Assembly (NCBI GenBank): GCA_963709655.1
Contig: CAVPXF010000056.1
Coordinates: forward strand, 682,001 to 746,000
Source of the DNA: Roseiarcus sp963709655
GTDB taxonomy: Bacteria > Pseudomonadota > Alphaproteobacteria > Rhizobiales > Beijerinckiaceae
Direction of reading: 5' to 3'
DNA length: 64,000 bases
Position numbers and translations under genes: made by a program. Below, one piece after another: positions 16,668 through 26,027 of this stretch. Position 1 is the first letter of the stretch, and each line of letters starts with the position of its first letter. The notes beneath the pieces were generated by a model. The model saw only the letters and a list, made by a program, of their open reading frames with translations, was not told the origin of the DNA and ran no database searches.

Positions 16668-18986
16668 ATGACCAAGCACATTCGCGAAGTTGCATTATCG
16701 GGCATCGAGAATGTCAGCCGCCGCGGCGTGCTGAAAGGCATGCTGACAACCGGCGGACTCGTGCTCGCGGTCAGCATTCTTCCTGCGCAACTCGCGCGCG
16801 CCGATACGCCCAAGTGGGGCGCTGACGGCATGCCGCACGGCACAGTAAACAATCCGGAAGCCTTCATCTCGATTGCACCCGACGGAACCGTCACCATCGT
16901 CTGCCATCGCTCGGAAATGGGACAGGGTGTGCGCACCGGCATGCCGTTGATCGTCGCCGACGAACTGGAAGCCGATTGGGGCCGAGTGAAGGTCGCGCAG
17001 GCGACCGGCGACGAAGTGAAGTACGGAAATCAGGATACTGACGGTTCGCGCTCGACCCGTCACTTCCTCAAGCCGATGCGTCAATGCGGCGCCGCCGCGC
17101 GCATGATGCTGGAAGAGGCTGCGGGCAAGCGCTGGGGCGTTCCGGTCTCGGACGTCGAGGCGAAGAACCACGAGGTCGTTCAGAAGTCCACCGGGAAAAA
17201 GCTCGGCTACGGAGAGCTCGCCGCCGACGCCAGCAAGTTGGCCGTCCCGGCGACCGACAGCCTGCGTCTCAAGGATCCTTCGCAGTTCCGCTACATCGGC
17301 AAGGAAGGGACCAACATCGTCGACGGCTTCGACATCACGACGGGGCGGGCCAAATACGGCCAGGACGTTCGCTTGCCTGGGCAGAAGTACGCCGTCGTCG
17401 CGCGCCCGCCGGTCATGGGGGGAAAAGTCACCTCCTACGACGCCACCGAGACGAAGAAGGTCCCTGGCTTCGTCCAAATCGTCGAGATCCCGGCGCCGTC
17501 TTATCCTATGCGCTTCCAGCCGTCAGGGGGAATCGCCGTTATCGCCGACAACACCTGGGCTGCGATCCAGGGTCGGAAGGCGCTGAAGATCGCGTGGGAC
17601 GACGGCCCGCACGCGACCTACGATTCGCAGGCCTATCGCGCGGCGATGGAGGCCACCGCCCGGCAGCCCGGGAAGGTCCTGCGCAGCGATGGCGACTTCG
17701 CCGCCGCTTTTGCGAGCGCGGACAAGAAAGTCGAGGCCGAGTATTACATCCCGCACAACGCGCATGCGACGATGGAGCCTCCGTCGGCGACCTGCCGGAT
17801 TGCCGACGGCAAGGCCGAAGTCTGGACAAGCGTGCAAAGCCCCCAGGCCGCGCATGATTTGGTCGCCAAATATCTGGGACTTCAACCCGAGAACGTCACG
17901 GTCAACGTGATGCTCTTGGGCGGAGGTTTTGGCCGCAAGTCGAAGCCGGATTTCGCGGTCGAGGCGGCGCTGTGCTCAAAGGCGGTCGGCGGAGCGCCGG
18001 TCAAGGTCGTCTGGACTCGCGAGGATGATATCCACAACGACTTCTTCCACACCGTGTCTGTCGAACGTCTCGAGGCGGGGCTCGACAAAGACGGCAAGGT
18101 CGTCGCTTGGCGCCACAACAGCGTCGCGCCATCGATCCTGTCGCTCTTCATCCCCGATCCAAAGCACGAGGCCCCGTTCGAGCAGGGAATGGGCCTCGTC
18201 GACATGCCCTTCGCCATCCCCAATATCAGCATTGAGAACGGCGAGGCCGAGGCGCACACCAAGATCGGCTGGTGGCGCTCCGTCTCGAACGTTCCACATG
18301 GGTTCGCCATCCAATCCTTCGTCGCCGAACTGGCCGCTGCGGCGGGCAAGGATCAGAAGGCGTTCGTGCTCGACCTGATCGGACCTCCCCGCATCCTCGA
18401 CGTGCCAGAGAAGGTGAAGAGCTTCTGGGACTACGGCGAGAATCCGGAGGTCTACCCGATCGACACCGGCCGGCTGCGCGGGGTCGTCGAACTCGTCGCC
18501 GAGAAGGCCGATTGGGGCCGCAAGTTGCCACCAGGCCATGGTCTCGGCTTGGCCGTTCACCGCAGTTTTGTGAGCTATGTTGCGGCGGTCGTCGAAGCCG
18601 CGGTCGACGAGAAGGGAAATGTCACCGTGCCGCGGGTCGACATCGCCGTCGATTGCGGCCCGACCGTGAACCCGGATCGCGTCCGCTCTCAATTTGAAGG
18701 AGCGGTTGTCATGGGCCTGGGTGTGGGCTTGATGAACGAAATCTCATTCAAGGACGGCAAGGTCCAGCAGAGCAACCTCGACGACTACCTGGTGTTGCGC
18801 ATCAGCGACGCGCCCAACGAGACGCATGTGCATATCGTACCGCACGGCTACGACCTGCCGCTGGGCGGCGTGGGTGAACCGGGCGTGCCGCCGGTCGCCC
18901 CGGCGCTCATGAACGCGATCTATGCCGCAAGCGGCAAACGGATCCGCGCCTTGCCGCTCGGACAGCAGTTAGGCAACAAGGCCTAA
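16668..18986 (+). CDS. Molybdopterin-binding subunit, isoquinoline 1-oxidoreductase (IorB) type
   Basis: Protein of 772 residues, starting one base after the small-subunit stop. A twin-arginine signal (SRRGVLKGMLTTGGLVLAVSILPAQLARA) marks export of the folded complex to the periplasm, normal for IorB-type enzymes. Family motifs include GRAKYGQDVR, LLGGGFGRK, DVAL/VDCGPTVNPD-type segments and GEPGVPPVAPAL, which holds the catalytic Glu near the molybdenum. It oxidises an aldehyde or N-heterocycle; isoquinoline itself is only the type substrate. No chaperone or pterin cytosine dinucleotide gene is adjacent. Confidence 0.92.
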   Translation: MTKHIREVALSGIENVSRRGVLKGMLTTGGLVLAVSILPAQLARADTPKWGADGMPHGTVNNPEAFISIAPDGTVTIVCHRSEMGQGVRTGMPLIVADELEADWGRVKVAQATGDEVKYGNQDTDGSRSTRHFLKPMRQCGAAARMMLEEAAGKRWGVPVSDVEAKNHEVVQKSTGKKLGYGELAADASKLAVPATDSLRLKDPSQFRYIGKEGTNIVDGFDITTGRAKYGQDVRLPGQKYAVVARPPVMGGKVTSYDATETKKVPGFVQIVEIPAPSYPMRFQPSGGIAVIADNTWAAIQGRKALKIAWDDGPHATYDSQAYRAAMEATARQPGKVLRSDGDFAAAFASADKKVEAEYYIPHNAHATMEPPSATCRIADGKAEVWTSVQSPQAAHDLVAKYLGLQPENVTVNVMLLGGGFGRKSKPDFAVEAALCSKAVGGAPVKVVWTREDDIHNDFFHTVSVERLEAGLDKDGKVVAWRHNSVAPSILSLFIPDPKHEAPFEQGMGLVDMPFAIPNISIENGEAEAHTKIGWWRSVSNVPHGFAIQSFVAELAAAAGKDQKAFVLDLIGPPRILDVPEKVKSFWDYGENPEVYPIDTGRLRGVVELVAEKADWGRKLPPGHGLGLAVHRSFVSYVAAVVEAAVDEKGNVTVPRVDIAVDCGPTVNPDRVRSQFEGAVVMGLGVGLMNEISFKDGKVQQSNLDDYLVLRISDAPNETHVHIVPHGYDLPLGGVGEPGVPPVAPALMNAIYAASGKRIRALPLGQQLGNKA

Positions 18987-19012
18987 CTTAGCCCGGCGCT
19001 GAGAGCGCGGGC
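18969..19012 (+). terminator. Hairpins at the end of the molybdenum hydroxylase operon
   Basis: TTAGGC-AACAAG-GCCTAA spans the stop codon, and a GC-rich hairpin (GCCCGGCGCT-GAG-AGCGC-GGGC) follows at 18991-19012. There is no T tract, so intrinsic termination is uncertain. The structure may protect the 3' end. Confidence 0.4.
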
Positions 19013-19857
19013 CAGGCTAGTCCCCGCCCGCGCTATCTTTGCAAGCAGGGCGCGGCCGCGCGAACACCCGAAGATTTGACCTCGTGAGCCATCGACAGCC
19101 CGGCGGATGAGGAGTGGAGTTGGACAAGGCTGACGTCAACAGGGGTGGGAACGAAGAGGACGCGCGCTCGAACGACCGCGATATTGTGCCGACGCCGCGC
19201 CGTGCGGACGGGCGCATTGGCCATAACGCCATGGTTGATCTCTCCCTAGGAAGGGAGCGGACCACTTGCGACCGCGGCGCTAGACTACGGATCGCGTACG
19301 TTTTTTGACCATTCGCTTGGGAGCGCGGATGACTCCCAGGAATGGCAGCTGTCGCGCGACGCGGTCATTGACGCTCTTTGAAGGGAACGGCCGGTTTCCC
19401 GCCCAACTCCGACGTCCGCGACTACAGTCGGTTACGTCCGCTCAACGTCGAACCGCGACATTGGCGGTGGCCTCAAACGTGCCCATGCGTTGACGCGCGC
19501 GGGGCGGGTTCGATCAGCAAGGTCGGGCGAGCGGGTTTCGCGGATTCGGCGCGCCGGAGCGGCGCAAAGCGCCGAGGCGGACGCATCCCCCGAGCCGCCG
19601 TTCACGATGAGGGCGGCGCCAATCGGCGCCGCGTCTGCCGCGACTGCGGGCGCCGGAATTTTGTAAAACGGGCGCCAGCTCGACAATTTCTTGTCAAAAA
19701 GAGAAGTCTGCGTTAGTCTGTTCCCAATGCCCGATCGGACACTTCACGATGTCGACTGCCATGATCTATGAGCGCGCCAAGCCTTTCCGCCCGGCGAGGA
19801 GGTTCAGCGCGGTCGATCTTCGGATCGACGACGGCCGGCCCCCTTTTGACGCGTCCC
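19013..19857. other. Long intergenic region without a supported gene
   Basis: Several short open frames on both strands lack motifs and ribosome binding sites. I see no tRNA or known RNA. Together with the repeat at 19858-20030, the whole gap between the hydroxylase and phaC1 is 1.3 kb. Confidence 0.5.
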
Positions 19858-20030
19858 CGCGGGAAAGGCCCGCGTGAAAATAAAATGGGCCCCGGGTCGC
19901 CCGTAACCCATTGAAAAGGCCCATTTCGGACGAGAGAATCCAAGGAATTCCAAATAATTCCAACCGCCAAAAACCGGAGATTCGCGGAGCCCTGATGCAC
20001 CGCTGCGTAGACCTGAGGAAATCCAAATGT
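19858..20030 (-). repeat. Dispersed 170-base element, copy A (downstream of phaC1)
   Basis: Read on the minus strand it carries TTGGATTCTCTCGTCCGAA, CCTTTTCAAT, a GGGGCCCATTTT-like segment and ATTTTATTTT. The copy at 62590-62762 downstream of phaC2 shares these blocks in the same order and in the same orientation relative to its phaC gene. It also contains short hydrophobic-looking reading frames (WILSSEM...LFN) kept in both copies. The rest of the spacer to 20284 holds nothing else I can name. Confidence 0.7.
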
Positions 20031-20284
20031 CTCGCGCCGCAGAGAACCGCGGCGGCGAGCGGCGTTATCATGGCGAGAGCCGCATCCTGAGCTTGTCGAA
20101 GGATGAGCCAGTGGGCGGGGATATTCGTGCGCCCTGGAACGTCCTTCGAAATCCACGAGCATGATCTGGGGCTCAAGACGAGGCGCGAAGGGACGGACAG
20201 GCAGTTGCGTCCGCCCGCAAATCCCGCTCCAACCTCTTGAAAACGCTCATTTCCGGCCCGGAAATGTCGGGCCCTCGGCTCAGG

Positions 20285-22792
20285 TTACGACTTGACGCGC
20301 ACGTACTCGCCAGGCGCGTCGCCGAGCGGCTTCAGCTTGCCGTCGCCGGGGGTGCGGGCGGCAACCTTCTCGGGCGCCTGCGCCGTCACCCACTCGATCC
20401 AGTCGGGCCACCACGAGCCGGGCGTCTCTTTGGCCGCCTTGACCCAGTCCTCGAACTCGCCCTCGACCGGACCGCCGGTCCAGTACTGGTATTTCGGCTT
20501 CATCGGCGGGTTGATCACGCCGGCGATGTGGCCCGACCCCGCCATCACGTAACGCACCGGTCCGCCGAGGCTTTTGGCGCCGTTGAACGCCGAGCGGGCC
20601 GGGGCGATGTGGTCCTCCTTGGCGGCCAGGTCATAGACCGGGATCGTCACCTTCTTCAGGTCGATCGTCCGGCCGCCGAGCCTCATGCGCCCGTTCGACA
20701 GGTCGTTCTGGAAGTAGCAGTGGCGAAGATAGAACCTGTGGTTCGCCGCCGGCATGCGGGTGGCGTCCGCATTCCAGACCAGGAGATCGAAGGGCATCGG
20801 CTCTTTGCCCTTCAGGTAGTTGTTGACGTAGTACGACCAGATCAGGTCGTTCGGCCTGAGCATATTGAAGGCCTGAGCCATGGCCGAGCCCTCGAGATAG
20901 CCCCGCTCCTGCATGCGCTTTTCGGCCTGCTTCAGCTGCTCGGCGTCGACGAAGATCTTGAGGTCGCCGGCGTCGGTGAAGTCGATCTGGGTGGTGAGGA
21001 AGGTCGCGCTCTCGATCCGGTCGTCGCCCGTCGCCGCCATGTAGCCGAGGGTCGCTGCGAGCAGCGTGCCGCCGACGCAATAGCCGATCGCCGTCACCTT
21101 GCGCTCGCCGGTCGCCTGCTCGACACAGTCGAGGGCGGTCAGGATGCCTTCCCGCATGTAGGCGTCGAAATCCTTGTCCGCGAGCCTGGCGTCGGGATTG
21201 ACCCAGGACACCACGAACACCGTCAGGCCCTGCGCCACCGCCCAGCGGATGAACGACTTCTCCGGGTTGAGATCGAGGATGTAGAACTTGTTGATCCAGG
21301 GCGGAAAGATCAGCAGCGGCCGCTTGTATGCCTCGGACGTCGACGGCGCGTACTGGATCAGCTCGATCAGGTCGTTGCGGAAGATCACTTTGCCCGGCGT
21401 GTTGGCCATGTTGACGCCGAGTTCGAATCCCCGCGCGTCGACCTGGCGCATGCGGACGTTGCCCTTGCCCGCCTCGATGTCCTCGGCCAGCATCTTGAGC
21501 CCCCGCACCAAATTCTCGCCGCTCTCGGCGAGAGTGGCGCGTAGGAGTTCCGGGTTCGTGCCGACGAAGTTCGACGGCGACAGCGCGGCCGACACCTGCT
21601 TGAGATAGAACTGCGCCTTGGCGCGGGCATGCGGCTCCATGTCGTCCGCGTTATGGACGAGGTTATCCGCCCAATCCGTGGTCAGCACATAGGCTTGCTT
21701 GAGAAAGTCGAAAAACGGATTGTCGCGCCACTCCGCGTCGGAGAACCGCTTGTCCTTGCTGTCGGGTTCGGCGATCGGCCTGACCGCTCCGCCCTGGAAC
21801 CGCTGCAGCGTCGCCGCCCACAGATTGATGAACTGGGTGGCGTAGGCCGTCTGGGCCTCGATCGCGCGCTTGGGATCGGCCATGTAATATTCGGCGACAT
21901 GGCCGAGCGAGCGGACCATCTCGCCGATCTCCTCGGAGACCGTGGTCTTGATCTCCCCGCTCTCGCGCGGACGCATGTAGGCCGCGAACGCCTTGCCGGC
22001 ATGTTCGATGGCGCCGGCGATGTTGCGGGCCAGCGCCTCGATGTTCGGCATCGGATATTGCATCCCGAAGCCGAAAGGATTCCCCGGGCTCTCGAGGCGC
22101 GGCGGCGACGCGGCGGCCGGCGTCGGCTCGGCCGGCGCCGGGGCGATCGCGCCGCCCGAGACGGCGAGCTCGGCGGCCTCGATCACGGGTTTTGGCGGCT
22201 CGACCGCGGGTTTGACGAGGTTCGTCTCCGGTTCGACGGTTTTGGGCCCTGGACCGGGCGCCGCGACGCCCGGCGTGGGCGGCGTCGATGCGGCCGCCGC
22301 CGCCGGCAGGGCGGGCGGTTCGGGCGGGGGAGCGGCGGTCTCGGGTTCAGGCTTCGTTCGCGTCGCGACGCGGGCGCGCGTCGTCGTCCGAGCAAAGACC
22401 GGCGGCGACTTGGTCGCCGACGCCGGGCTCGCGGGGGCGAGGCTGGTCTCGGTCGAATCCGTGTGGGCGCCCGGCGTGTGCACCCATTCGTCGAGCGAGT
22501 CGGCGTCCGGCTTGGGGACCGTCCTCTTGCGCGCCTTGGCGTCTGCGGCTGGGGTCGGAAGGGCGTTGACCCACTTCGCCTTGGCCGCGGGTTTGGCCGG
22601 CTTGGCGGTGGGCTTGGCCGTCGCGGCCACGCTTTTCGTTTCGTTATCGCCCGCCGCTGACTTCGCGCCGCTCGTTGTCTTTGCCGGCGCCTTTCGGGAC
22701 TTGGCTGTCATGGCCTGGGCGCCGTCATCGGCCGTTTCGACCGGTGCGGCCTTTGCTCGATCTCTCGCCGCGTTCGCACGATGTGTCGCCAT
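20285..22792 (-). CDS. phaC: Class I poly(3-hydroxyalkanoate) synthase with long N-terminal extension
   Basis: Protein of 835 residues from the ATG at 22792. The C-terminal 600 residues are a class I PHA polymerase with the lipase-like box GYCVGG (nucleophile C572) and the downstream Asp (KEDHIAP) and His (SGHIAGVINPP). It joins 3-hydroxyacyl-CoA units into storage polymer on the granule surface. Residues 1-230 are an Ala/Pro/Lys-rich, probably disordered extension with histone-H1-like stretches (AKPTAKPAKPAAKAK), absent from typical 560-600-residue enzymes. Such basic tails resemble granule-DNA linkers of the PhaM/PhaF kind; that is speculation. A second synthase lies at 60700. Confidence 0.93.
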   Translation of the reverse strand: MATHRANAARDRAKAAPVETADDGAQAMTAKSRKAPAKTTSGAKSAAGDNETKSVAATAKPTAKPAKPAAKAKWVNALPTPAADAKARKRTVPKPDADSLDEWVHTPGAHTDSTETSLAPASPASATKSPPVFARTTTRARVATRTKPEPETAAPPPEPPALPAAAAASTPPTPGVAAPGPGPKTVEPETNLVKPAVEPPKPVIEAAELAVSGGAIAPAPAEPTPAAASPPRLESPGNPFGFGMQYPMPNIEALARNIAGAIEHAGKAFAAYMRPRESGEIKTTVSEEIGEMVRSLGHVAEYYMADPKRAIEAQTAYATQFINLWAATLQRFQGGAVRPIAEPDSKDKRFSDAEWRDNPFFDFLKQAYVLTTDWADNLVHNADDMEPHARAKAQFYLKQVSAALSPSNFVGTNPELLRATLAESGENLVRGLKMLAEDIEAGKGNVRMRQVDARGFELGVNMANTPGKVIFRNDLIELIQYAPSTSEAYKRPLLIFPPWINKFYILDLNPEKSFIRWAVAQGLTVFVVSWVNPDARLADKDFDAYMREGILTALDCVEQATGERKVTAIGYCVGGTLLAATLGYMAATGDDRIESATFLTTQIDFTDAGDLKIFVDAEQLKQAEKRMQERGYLEGSAMAQAFNMLRPNDLIWSYYVNNYLKGKEPMPFDLLVWNADATRMPAANHRFYLRHCYFQNDLSNGRMRLGGRTIDLKKVTIPVYDLAAKEDHIAPARSAFNGAKSLGGPVRYVMAGSGHIAGVINPPMKPKYQYWTGGPVEGEFEDWVKAAKETPGSWWPDWIEWVTAQAPEKVAARTPGDGKLKPLGDAPGEYVRVKS

Positions 22793-22911
22793 GAAAGAGC
22801 GTTCCCTGATGCCGGCAGGGGGGAGACACCTCCCCGTTTTGGTCATAATAGGTCAGTACGGCAGCATGACGCCACAACGACTTTTGACGGGATGGCGATC
22901 TTCGGGTTCCG

Positions 22912-23337
22912 ATGGCGGAACGAACGGGAGCAGAGAGCGGCGGCATGTTCGCAGCGAGCGCGGCGAAATGGGCGATGGCATCGGCGCTGGCCAGCGCCCT
23001 GACGTCTCCGGCGTTCGCCCAGCAGGCCGACAATCCGCTGAAAAGCGCGATGAAAATATTGGGTTTCGCGACCGACGTCCCGTCGGCTCAGGATTTCGTC
23101 GTCAAGTCCCGCCCGGAAAAAGAGCCCGACTATATTCCGGTCTTCCAGGCGCCGCCGGAGCCCGCCAAGAAGGCGCTCGACGGCAAGAATCTGGACAAGC
23201 TCAAGGGCGACCTCGATTCGGTCGAGAAACGCGCGGATGCGCTGCGGGCGTCCTTCCCGCCCGCCGCCAAGGCGCTCGCCGAGGAGAAGGCCCAAGAAGC
23301 GGCGAAGGCGAAGACCGCGCCGGCCGCTAGTCAATAG
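22912..23337 (+). CDS. Conserved secreted protein of unknown function
   Basis: Protein of about 141 residues. A signal peptide (MAMASALASALTSPAFAQQ, cleavage after AFA) leads into a short conserved block (MKILGFATDVPSAQDFVVKSRP...YIPVFQAPPEPAKKAL), then a charged, Ala-rich helical tail likely to form a coiled coil. I recall similar small proteins in other Hyphomicrobiales but know no function. It is divergent from phaC1, about 120 bases away. The first ATG at 22912 may be too early; an internal ATG at 22945 gives a cleaner signal peptide. Confidence 0.7.
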   Translation: MAERTGAESGGMFAASAAKWAMASALASALTSPAFAQQADNPLKSAMKILGFATDVPSAQDFVVKSRPEKEPDYIPVFQAPPEPAKKALDGKNLDKLKGDLDSVEKRADALRASFPPAAKALAEEKAQEAAKAKTAPAASQ

Positions 23338-23434
23338 CAAGGCGTTTGCGGCGGCGCCCCGCCCGATGCTACAGAACCGTGACGGCGAGGCGCGCCGGCC
23401 CACCGGGACATTCACCTAAGGACAGTCTTTTCCA

Positions 23435-24652
23435 ATGAGCGACTTTCACCGCGTGCGGCGCCTGCCGCCTTACGTCTTCGAGCAGGTCAACAAGCTCAAG
23501 GCGAAGGCCCGCGCCGCCGGCGCCGACATCATCGATCTCGGCATGGGCAACCCGGACCTGCCTGCGCCAAAGCACGTGATCGACAAGCTCGTCGAAACCG
23601 TCGGCAAGCCGCGCACCGACCGCTACTCCGCCTCGAAGGGAATCGCTGGCCTGCGGCGCGCCCAGGCGGGCTATTACGCGCGCCGCTTCGGCGTGAAGCT
23701 CGACCCTGAGACGCAAGTCGTCGTGACTCTCGGGTCGAAGGAGGGCTTCGCCAACATGGCGCAGGCGATCACCGCGCCAGGCGACGTCGTGCTGGTTCCG
23801 AACCCTTCCTATCCGATTCACGCTTTCGGCTTCCTGATGGCGGGCGGCGTCATCCGTTCGGTGCCGACCGAGCCGACCCCGGATTTCTTCGTCGCGCTCG
23901 AACGCGCCATCAACCACTCGATCCCGAAGCCGATCGCGGTGGTGGTCTGCTATCCGTCCAATCCGACCGCGATGGTCGCCTCGCTCGACTTTTACAAGGA
24001 CCTCGTTGTCTTCGCGCGCCGGCACGAGATCTTCGTGCTGTCCGACCTCGCCTACGCCGAGGTCTATTTCGAGGACGAGCCGCCGCCGTCGGTTCTGCAG
24101 GCGCCCGGCGCGTTCGACGTCGCGGTCGAGTTCTCCTCGATGTCGAAGACCTTTTCGATGGCGGGCTGGCGCATGGGGTTCGCGGTCGGCAACGAGCGGC
24201 TGCTTGCGGCGCTGGCGCGCGTCAAGTCCTATCTCGACTATGGCGCCTACACGCCGATCCAGGTCGCCGCCGCGGCGGCGCTGAACGGCCCGGAGGACTG
24301 CATCCGCGAGATGCGCGCGACCTACAAGCGCCGCCGCGACGTGATGATCGAGAGCTTCGCCGCCGCCGGCTGGCCGATCGCCAAGCCGACCGCCTCGATG
24401 TTCGCCTGGACGCCGGTGCCGGAGAAGTTCCGCCATCTGGGCAGCCTGGAGTTCTCCAAGCTCCTGATCGAGAAGGCCGACGTGGCGGTCGCACCGGGCA
24501 TCGGCTTCGGCGAGCACGGCGACGACTACGTCCGCCTCGCGCTGGTCGAGAACGAGCAGCGCATCCGCCAGGCCGCGCGCGGCGTCCGCCGCTTCTTCGA
24601 CACCGCCGACGACACGCTGCACAATGTGGTGAAGCTGAAACAGCCGGCGTGA
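23435..24652 (+). CDS. alaC: AlaC-type glutamate-pyruvate aminotransferase
   Basis: Protein of 405 residues, fold-type I PLP aminotransferase. The sequence follows E. coli AlaC closely: RLPPYVF at the start, MGNPDLPAP, SASKGIAGLRRA, LGSKEGFANM, VPNPSYPIH, YPSNPTA, DLAYAEV, the PLP lysine in SMSKTFSMAGWRMGF, and GIGFGEHGDDYVRLALVEN near the end. It makes alanine from pyruvate and glutamate. Annotation pipelines often label this group LL-diaminopimelate aminotransferase, which is the main alternative. The 97-base gap from the upstream gene contains no clear terminator. Confidence 0.88.
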   Translation: MSDFHRVRRLPPYVFEQVNKLKAKARAAGADIIDLGMGNPDLPAPKHVIDKLVETVGKPRTDRYSASKGIAGLRRAQAGYYARRFGVKLDPETQVVVTLGSKEGFANMAQAITAPGDVVLVPNPSYPIHAFGFLMAGGVIRSVPTEPTPDFFVALERAINHSIPKPIAVVVCYPSNPTAMVASLDFYKDLVVFARRHEIFVLSDLAYAEVYFEDEPPPSVLQAPGAFDVAVEFSSMSKTFSMAGWRMGFAVGNERLLAALARVKSYLDYGAYTPIQVAAAAALNGPEDCIREMRATYKRRRDVMIESFAAAGWPIAKPTASMFAWTPVPEKFRHLGSLEFSKLLIEKADVAVAPGIGFGEHGDDYVRLALVENEQRIRQAARGVRRFFDTADDTLHNVVKLKQPA

Positions 24653-24839
24653 AGGCCTGAGGCGGCGGCCTCCTCGCCGGGCGCAAGTCGGCCGCGAGGC
24701 TAGCGCTTCCGGTCCGCCGCGCCGATCCGGACGCCTGCTAGCAGGCCGTTTTCTGCCCAACGGGCGAGGCTCCCTTCCGGAAAAACCTTGCAATGTCAGG
24801 GAGTTGCTTGGTTTGCAACCCGCCAGTTGCGGGCCGAGA

Positions 24840-24920
24840 GCAGGCGCGGAACAGGCGCTTTAACAGGTCCGAAACAGGTCACTAACAGGCGGTTATCAGG
24901 TCGGAACAGGCAAGAACAGG
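24840..24920. repeat. Helically phased ACAGG array, eight copies
   Basis: The pentamer (A/G/T)CAGG starts at 24840, 24851, 24863, 24874, 24885, 24896, 24906 and 24916, a spacing of 10-12 bases, about one turn of B-DNA. Six copies are AACAGG. The flanking bases differ, so it is not a simple recent tandem duplication. It lies in the 640-base gap between the aminotransferase and the polysaccharide genes. Confidence 0.6.
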
Positions 24921-25020
24921 CGGGCGACACGACGGCGCACGACCGGGCGCGGCCGGGTTGTAAAGCGCGGTCAGGATTCCCTTCCTCCGCGCGGGTCAGC
25001 TTTGCAGGGGAAGGTAGCGA

Positions 25021-25060
25021 CATAGGGCGTCGAAAGACGCCCGTCATTCGACGGGCTATG
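25021..25060. repeat. Dispersed double-hairpin repeat, clean copy
   Basis: The first arm, GGGCGTCGAAAGACGCCC, is a perfect 7-bp stem with a GAAA loop. The second arm is CGTCATTCGACG. The whole is bounded by CATAG and CTATG. Related copies lie at 1102-1143 and, inverted, at about 46900-46950 and 47110-47170. Confidence 0.7.
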
Positions 25061-25136
25061 GCGCCGGATGGGCTGTGGCCCGCTGCCGCAACTGTGGATT
25101 GGATTGCACGACCGTGATTCCTGGCCGTCAACTAGC

Positions 25137-25205
25137 CATCCCTGCTTTCCGCACCCCATCCGGCCCTCCGCGCCACCTTCCCCGCTTTCGCGGAGAAGGA
25201 GGCGC
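25137..25205. repeat. Dispersed palindromic intergenic repeat, short relative
   Basis: CACCCCATCCGGCCCTCCG followed by CCACCTTCCCCGCTTTCGCGG resembles one half of the 4141 and 14938 elements. A GC-rich hairpin can form around CCCCGCTTTCGCGG. The rest of the gap to 25294 is unassigned. Confidence 0.55.
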
Positions 25206-25294
25206 GCGACGGCTCGAGCCCCGAAGACAAATCGACTTGTCTAAATACCGTAGTAAGCACGTGTAATAGGGCCTGGTGAGCGGTTGGATGCTGG

Positions 25295-25867
25295 CTAGAA
25301 GAACCGCGCCTCGACGGTGATCGTGTCGCCCGGCCGCAGCGGGTAGATGAGGGGCGCGGCGAAGGTCGCGCCGCGGCCATCGACGACCCGGGTGATCGCC
25401 ACATTCGACTGGATGGCGAGCGGGGCGAAGCCGCCGGCGGCCGCGACCGCCTGCTGCACGGTCATGCCGTCGACGAACGGATATTGCCCCGCGCAAGCGA
25501 CGCCGCCGAGGATGAAGATCGGGCGGAAGTCCTCGACCTCGATCGAGACGCTGGGTTCGCGCAGGTAGCCCTGGCGCAGCCGCGCCGCGACGTTGCGTTC
25601 GAGCTCGGCCGTCGTCAGGCCCCGCGCCGGAACGCGCCCGATCAGCGGCATGGAGACGGCGCCCGAGGCGTCGACCGAATAGCTGTTGGTGAGGTCGGCC
25701 TGGCCGAATACGATGATGCGCAGCCGGTCGCCGCCGGCCAGCCGGTAGGGCGCGTCGACGACGGCCTGCGGCGCCGGCGCCTCCGGGAGCCCCTCGGGGG
25801 CCCGCGCCGCGCAACCCGCGAGCGCCGCGGTCGCCAGAATTGCCGCAAAGACTCGCAAGGACCCCAT
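25295..25867 (-). CDS. Wza/GumB-type polysaccharide export lipoprotein
   Basis: Protein of 190 residues. A lipoprotein signal ends in the lipobox LAGC at C19. The Poly_export domain follows (YRLAGGDRLRIIVFGQADLTNSYSVDASGAVSMPLIGRVPARGLT, about 41-90), then a short SLBB-like domain (FILGGVACAGQYPFVDGMTVQQAVAAAGGF). It would form the outer-membrane exit for an exopolysaccharide. At 190 residues it is the short GumB/ExoF-like form, not the 380-residue Wza. It is divergent from the Wzz/GumC-like gene at 26028, a common arrangement. Confidence 0.88.
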   Translation of the reverse strand: MGSLRVFAAILATAALAGCAARAPEGLPEAPAPQAVVDAPYRLAGGDRLRIIVFGQADLTNSYSVDASGAVSMPLIGRVPARGLTTAELERNVAARLRQGYLREPSVSIEVEDFRPIFILGGVACAGQYPFVDGMTVQQAVAAAGGFAPLAIQSNVAITRVVDGRGATFAAPLIYPLRPGDTITVEARFF

Positions 25868-26027
25868 CGGAACATCCGCGCCGCCAAGGCGTTGGGCGCT
25901 GGCTTCCCATTTATCGACGTATGGTTAACAAACGGCTGACGCAACGGCGGCGTTAACGTGCGGGAAACCATGTCGGACGAAACTCGACAAGGATTTTCGA
26001 GCGTCCGACCTCGTGAGGATGGAGACC

